DNA of 47,680 nucleotides. It comes from Zetaproteobacteria bacterium (GTDB taxonomy: Bacteria > Pseudomonadota > Zetaproteobacteria > Mariprofundales > Mariprofundaceae). Positions within the stretch are counted from its first letter, which is position 1; each line of letters opens with the position of its first letter. Both the position numbers and the translations under genes were made by a program. A model generated the notes under the pieces. That model searched no databases. It was not told where the DNA came from and saw only the letters and a list, made by a program, of their open reading frames with translations. The stretch is from the NCBI GenBank assembly GCA_021545665.1, contig JAJRTX010000328.1:1-47680 (forward strand). The letters are read 5' to 3'. This document shows positions 47,003 through 47,680 of this stretch, one piece after another.

Positions 47003-47680
47003 ATGTCAAACAGCCACTTATTTACGTCCGAGTCAGTTTCCGAAGGACACCCGGACAAAGTTGCCGACCAGATTTCCGATGCCGTGCTCGACGCCATCTT
47101 CGAACAAGACCCCAAAGCACGCGTTGCCTGTGAAACCATGGTCAACACAGGCATCGTTGTTCTAGCGGGCGAAATCACCACCTCAGCCTGGGTGGACATG
47201 CAGGCTGTGGTACGCCAGACCATCAAAGAAATCGGTTACAACAGCTCTGAAATGGGCTTTGACTGGGAGTCCTGCGCCGTCATCACCTCTATAGATAAAC
47301 AATCAGCTGATATCGCCCAGGGTGTGGATGAGTTTGACAACCACGAACAAGGCGCTGGCGACCAGGGCCTGATGTTTGGTTATGCATCAAACGAGACCGA
47401 CGTACTGATGCCCGCACCAATCCACTACGCCCATAAGCTGGTCAAGCGCCAGGCTGAAGTGCGCAAAAACGGCACACTGTCGTGGTTGCGCCCAGACGCC
47501 AAGAGCCAGGTCACCTTCCGCTACGAAGATGGCAAACCGGTTGGCATTGAAGCCGTTGTACTGTCTACCCAGCACGGCCCGGAGATTGAAACCACGGCAC
47601 TGCGTGAAGCAGTCATGGATGACATTATCAAACCTATGCGCACGGACGAATGGCTCAACACCGACACCCAGTACCACATC
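47003..47680 (+). CDS. metK: S-adenosylmethionine synthetase (5' part, cut by window end)
   Basis: The frame opens at the ATG at 47003 (GGAG upstream) and stays open for 226 codons to the end of the window; the full protein is normally near 385-390 residues. It makes S-adenosylmethionine from methionine and ATP. The ATP-site [20 protein letters not shown] and the signature [12 protein letters not shown] are present. It diverges from tkt. Confidence 0.95.
   Translation, partial: MSNSHLFTSESVSEGHPDKVADQISDAVLDAIFEQDPKARVACETMVNTGIVVLAGEITTSAWVDMQAVVRQTIKEIGYNSSEMGFDWESCAVITSIDKQSADIAQGVDEFDNHEQGAGDQGLMFGYASNETDVLMPAPIHYAHKLVKRQAEVRKNGTLSWLRPDAKSQVTFRYEDGKPVGIEAVVLSTQHGPEIETTALREAVMDDIIKPMRTDEWLNTDTQYHI

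Overview
The window comes from a Gram-negative bacterium, most likely a gammaproteobacterium. Three things point there: an E. coli-type gapA inside a tkt-gap-pgk-pyk-fba cluster divergent from metK, the XrtA/PEP-CTERM surface-polysaccharide toolkit (PrsK, PrsR, PrsT, an EpsB_2-type sugar transferase, TviB-type UDP-sugar enzymes), and lipoprotein-type signal peptides. No exosortase gene, rRNA, tRNA, transposase or CRISPR array was seen. Nearly all of the DNA is coding and looks chromosomal.

Layout. (1) 53-6328, plus strand: an RND/MMPL exporter, a GMC oxidoreductase, a SAM methyltransferase and an MGT-like glycosyltransferase, which form an uncharacterised export and modification operon. (2) 6462-14435: a PEP-CTERM protein (minus), then a PrsT-type TPR lipoprotein and a very large PMT-family (GT-C) glycosyltransferase (both plus). 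(3) 14450-15987, minus: a DoxX-like membrane protein and a small Cys-containing periplasmic protein, behind NsrR-like operator sequences. (4) 16252-22025, minus: an operon for a polyprenyl-phosphate-linked sugar. It encodes an EamA/ArnF-like flippase subunit, an epimerase, a 35-residue membrane peptide, a HAD-UbiA fusion, a DprE1-like FAD oxidase and a class III aminotransferase. The UbiA reading frame is cut by an in-frame amber codon just before a plausible, well-formed C-terminus. (5) 22371-26771, minus: a 1466-residue surface protein with seven SdrD_B-type domains, 11 perfect-length 18-bp DGDSSS repeats and a Lys/Asp tail. (6) 27254-35538, minus: prsT, prsR, prsK, an EpsB_2-like sugar transferase and a cyclic-nucleotide-binding protein, in operon order. 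(7) 35912-39438, plus: TviB-like dehydrogenase, UDP-glucuronate 4-epimerase-like protein and UDP-glucose dehydrogenase-like protein. (8) 39566-46571, minus: the glycolysis/pentose-phosphate cluster, with metK (plus, cut by the window end) diverging from it.

How it fits together. Regions 6 and 7 supply precursors, initiating sugar transferase and regulation for an XrtA-associated exopolysaccharide. PrsK/PrsR should act through sigma-54. I find the same 20-bp box, followed by a -24/-12 sigma-54 promoter, in front of both the PEP-CTERM gene (region 2) and the SdrD-like giant (region 5). Those two proteins also share a homologous N-terminal domain, although only the former has a PEP-CTERM sorting signal. 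Region 4 reads as a route to a lipid-carrier-linked, possibly amino, pentose in which an aminotransferase occupies the place normally held by the DprE2 reductase. The PMT-type enzyme of region 2 is a natural candidate acceptor transferase. These links are inferences from domain content and order.
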